From contig MU617275.1 of NCBI GenBank assembly GCA_025201705.1, positions 1 to 16,932 of the forward strand: a stretch of 16,932 nt of DNA, read 5' to 3'. The notes under the pieces were generated by a model that was not told where the DNA came from, searched no databases, and was given only the letters and a program-made list of their open reading frames with translations. The position numbers and the translations under genes are program-made. This DNA comes from Dissophora ornata (lineage: Eukaryota; Mortierellomycota; Mortierellomycetes; Mortierellales; Mortierellaceae). This document shows, piece by piece, positions 14,458 through 16,932 of the stretch (position 1 is the first letter of the stretch; the number at the start of each line of letters is the position of its first letter).

Positions 14458-16733
14458 ATGCGGTTCTTCTCAAAGTCATCTGCCGACACAGCCTCAGACT
14501 TTGTCTCGTCAAAGAATTTCACTGTTTCCCTCACCACCAAGAACAGCCAGCCCACATACTACGGACCCGGCGCGACCATCCACGGCAAAGTCCACCTCCA
14601 CCTCAACAAGCCAATTGCTGCTCCTTGTGAGCTGCGGGTTGTCTTCGCCTGCCACCAGACCATCCTCCCTTCCTCGCCTTCCCCACCTTCCCCACCCTCT
14701 CCATCAATACCCAAAAGGACTCTGCTCAGAAAAAACTCGAACACCAAGGAAGACGAGCCTCGATCGACGCTCTTTGAGGTGGAGCATGTCCTCCTCAAGG
14801 ATCACGTCCTCCCCGCGTGCAGGCGACAACCGCCTCACTACTTCTCCATAAAGCTGCCCCTCTGCAGCTACCCTCCGAGCATCGAGGTAGAGAAATCAAA
14901 AATAAAACATATAGACCCATGTGTTGCATGCGCATGGCGTATTATATGAGAGGGGGAGGGTGGGGGGTAGACGGGATGGGGGCGGGAAAAAGATCCTGTC
15001 TGTCTCCTCTGCTCTTTGCTCCCCCGGGATGCGCTAGCGTGGATTATCCGCATAATACTCCTATGCTGAAACGCTGTCATTGGGACATGTTTTCCTAATA
15101 TGTCTTTTTTTAACTTGCAGGACGGCGACCGTTCCGTAACATATTCCATCCACGCCATCCTGAGCTTTGAGACCAACCCGGGAGATGCAGCGAGCAGAAT
15201 CTCGGCCATGTCCTGCCCATTCAGGATCATGTACCTCCCGTTGGTCCCGGCATCTGCTCCGGCGACCCGAGCTGTTGCAGCGATGGCGGCTGGCGCAGCG
15301 AGCACAGCCGGCGGTGGTGTGCCTGTGCACGAGGCCTGCGCCCAAGTCACCGTCGAGGCAACGACAGGGGTCATAAATGCCTCAGTCATGAGCTGGGCTG
15401 GCGTGTGCATCGGTAAGGGCCAACAGCCATCCGTGTTGACACACATGGGCGCATGTTGTTTGCGATTTGTTGGTGTGTCCAACAGGACAAAATTTCTTAT
15501 TTTGGGAATGCTTTTTTTTTTGTTGCTGCTTCTTCTGATTGGCAAAGCTGCCCTCGCCCACTGTCGCATAGCCTGCCGCTAACTCTGAAACACTCCTGTC
15601 GCATCCCTACTCACATAGGCGAGACTGTCGCAATGGTCCTCCAGATCTCCAACTCCTCCCACGTCGACCTCCAATCAATCCGCCTGGCCCTGGTCAGGCA
15701 TGTGTCCTACGCAACTGCCTCCCCCTCCCTCCCAAACACGGCTTCCATGGCTGGTGCTGGCCACCTCCCATCGACTCTTCAACACTCGTACACCCTGCCC
15801 GAGTCCTCAACCGTCCATAGCGCAACAATCCCTATCGGCAGGGCCTTAAACGCACATTCGACCTGGACCCAGCAACTTCAGTTCAGACTGCCGGCCAACA
15901 TGGGTCTCATTCCCTCCATCGGTAGGGCCATCACACCCCTGCTTGAAATCAGCTACTCTATCCTGATCTCAATCCCCATCCCTCAGCGGCGCAACAGCCT
16001 TGTCCGCCGCTTGGCCTCCGTGCCCCGGAGACGACTTTCACTGAATCTCTCAGTCTTCAATCCTATTGGCGACTCGTCCTCAACAGAGGCTCTGTTAAAC
16101 GATACCCAGCGGTCACATAAAGAGATCCTGTCTCCAGCACAGGAACCCTCACTTGCCGTTACCGCCAGAGGTCCTACTGTCCTCGAGTTTGCGCCGATCC
16201 CGATCGTTGTTGGTACGTTATCCTCGCAAGCGTGCCAGAAAAAGTTCAAGTGGCCTATCCCAAACTATCTGGAAGTGACGGACCGTCCGGCATTTGTAAG
16301 AGACCGAATCGAGGAAGAGATGATACAGTATTTGTCGAGCTTGGAGAGCCTGGGGATGGAGGATGACGTTGACTTTGACAGTCTTGTTCGGGCGGCGAGG
16401 AAGGGTAGTTTTTCAGGCTCAGGCGAGAGCGATGATGAGGACGATCCTAGCCAGGCTCGAGTGCCTGCTCGTTTCAGATCCAATACTCGCACAGCTACTT
16501 CAAAGGATCCTCCTCCGGCCACAGGGCTTGGTACGCCTCCCCCTTCTCCGCCACAGGTGCCCACACCGGTGGTGGATGATGTTTTGGAAATACATTCGAT
16601 GAGAAGCCATCCTGGTAGAAGGGTTGTTCGTCGATCGTCAAGTTCCAAGTCCTTTGGGCTGGCTAAAGACCTGCTCATTGAAATGCAGCACAACAAGATC
16701 CAGCAGCAACAGCAGCAACAACAACAACAGTAA
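14458..16733 (+). CDS. Arrestin-domain (alpha-arrestin) trafficking adaptor-like protein
   Basis: Three exons, 14458-14886, 15121-15412 and 15619-16733 (phases 0 and 1), give 1836 nt or 611 aa. The start context is CCACCAATG. Residues ~19-215 form an arrestin_N-like domain (NFTVSLTTKNSQPTYYGPGA, later YPPSIEDGDRSVTYSIHAIL). It is interrupted by a Pro/Ser-rich insert at about 72-103 and followed by an Ala-rich stretch at ~200-215. The arrestin_C domain starts at ~241 with GETVAMVLQISNSSHVDLQSIRLALVRHVSYAT. The C-terminal third is acidic, Ser- and Pro-rich (SGSGESDDEDD, TPPPSPPQVPTP) and ends in ten Gln. Fungal alpha-arrestins recruit Rsp5-type ubiquitin ligases to membrane transporters through PPxY motifs. 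The only PPxY I see is PPHY at ~126-129, inside a predicted beta-strand, so ligase binding is uncertain. Introns are 234 and 206 nt. The family is confident; cargo is unknown. Confidence 0.86.
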
Positions 16734-16932
16734 CTAAAACAACAAACAGCAATAGCAACAAACACCATCGCAACAAATAAGGATAGCTACAGTAACAGTT
16801 AGTAGTATAAGGGTCGGTACATGTATAGAAGATATTTAGTTCACACGAACAGTTACCAAAATCAAAACAAAATTCAAAAAGCCGGATAAACATGAGTCTG
16901 ACTATTGTTCTTCATGGCCCTTTTGAGTTTTT
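16734..16932. other. 3' UTR of the arrestin gene and right edge
   Basis: CAA-rich sequence continues after the stop (CAACAAACAGCAATAGCAAC). A weak poly(A)-like AATAAG occurs at 16776-16781. No further gene is visible. Confidence 0.5.

Overview
The window is fungal nuclear DNA. Every gene is split by GT-AG introns, mostly 73-234 nt, often with a CTAAC/CTGAC-like branch site. The 5' leaders are C/T-rich and intergenic spaces are short. The gene set (fungal DUF2015, CYSTM protein, arrestin-like trafficking adaptor, MICOS ApoO subunit, Kelch protein, TPR-MYND protein) and the style suggest an early-diverging filamentous fungus, perhaps Mortierella-like. That placement is inference; no rRNA or other marker is present.

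Layout: (1) a Kelch-repeat protein on the minus strand, 5 exons, 449-3133; (2) a small Cys-rich tail-anchored (CYSTM) protein on the minus strand, 4 exons, 4365-5531; (3) a divergent UPF0324/YeiH-type membrane protein on the plus strand, 2 exons, 5986-7709, sharing a 454-bp promoter region with gene 2; (4) a minus-strand, 3-exon ApoO/MIC26-MIC27 family protein with a ~500-residue LEA/apolipoprotein-like tail, 7861-10149, convergent with gene 3; (5) a minus-strand, 4-exon protein with a His-Asp repeat, TPRs and a C-terminal MYND zinc finger, 10893-13203; (6) a divergent, 2-exon DUF2015 protein, 13530-14142, plus; (7) an arrestin-domain protein with a poly-Q tail, 3 exons, 14458-16733, plus.

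The genes do not form an operon or an obvious pathway; this looks like an ordinary core-gene neighbourhood. I reassembled the gene models by hand. For each, splice phases agree and total coding length is a multiple of three: 700, 106, 518, 682, 481, 127 and 611 aa in order.

The most unusual signals are the MICOS ApoO subunit with its long amphipathic, Trp-punctuated tail; the alternating His-Asp run fused to TPR and MYND modules; a perfect 36-bp palindrome and five GACGCGA motifs in one intergenic region; Kelch repeats whose introns all fall at the same codon of the repeat; and a CYSTM domain split over 70-, 34- and 12-nt coding pieces. I found no tRNA, rRNA, CRISPR array, transposase or clear transposon.
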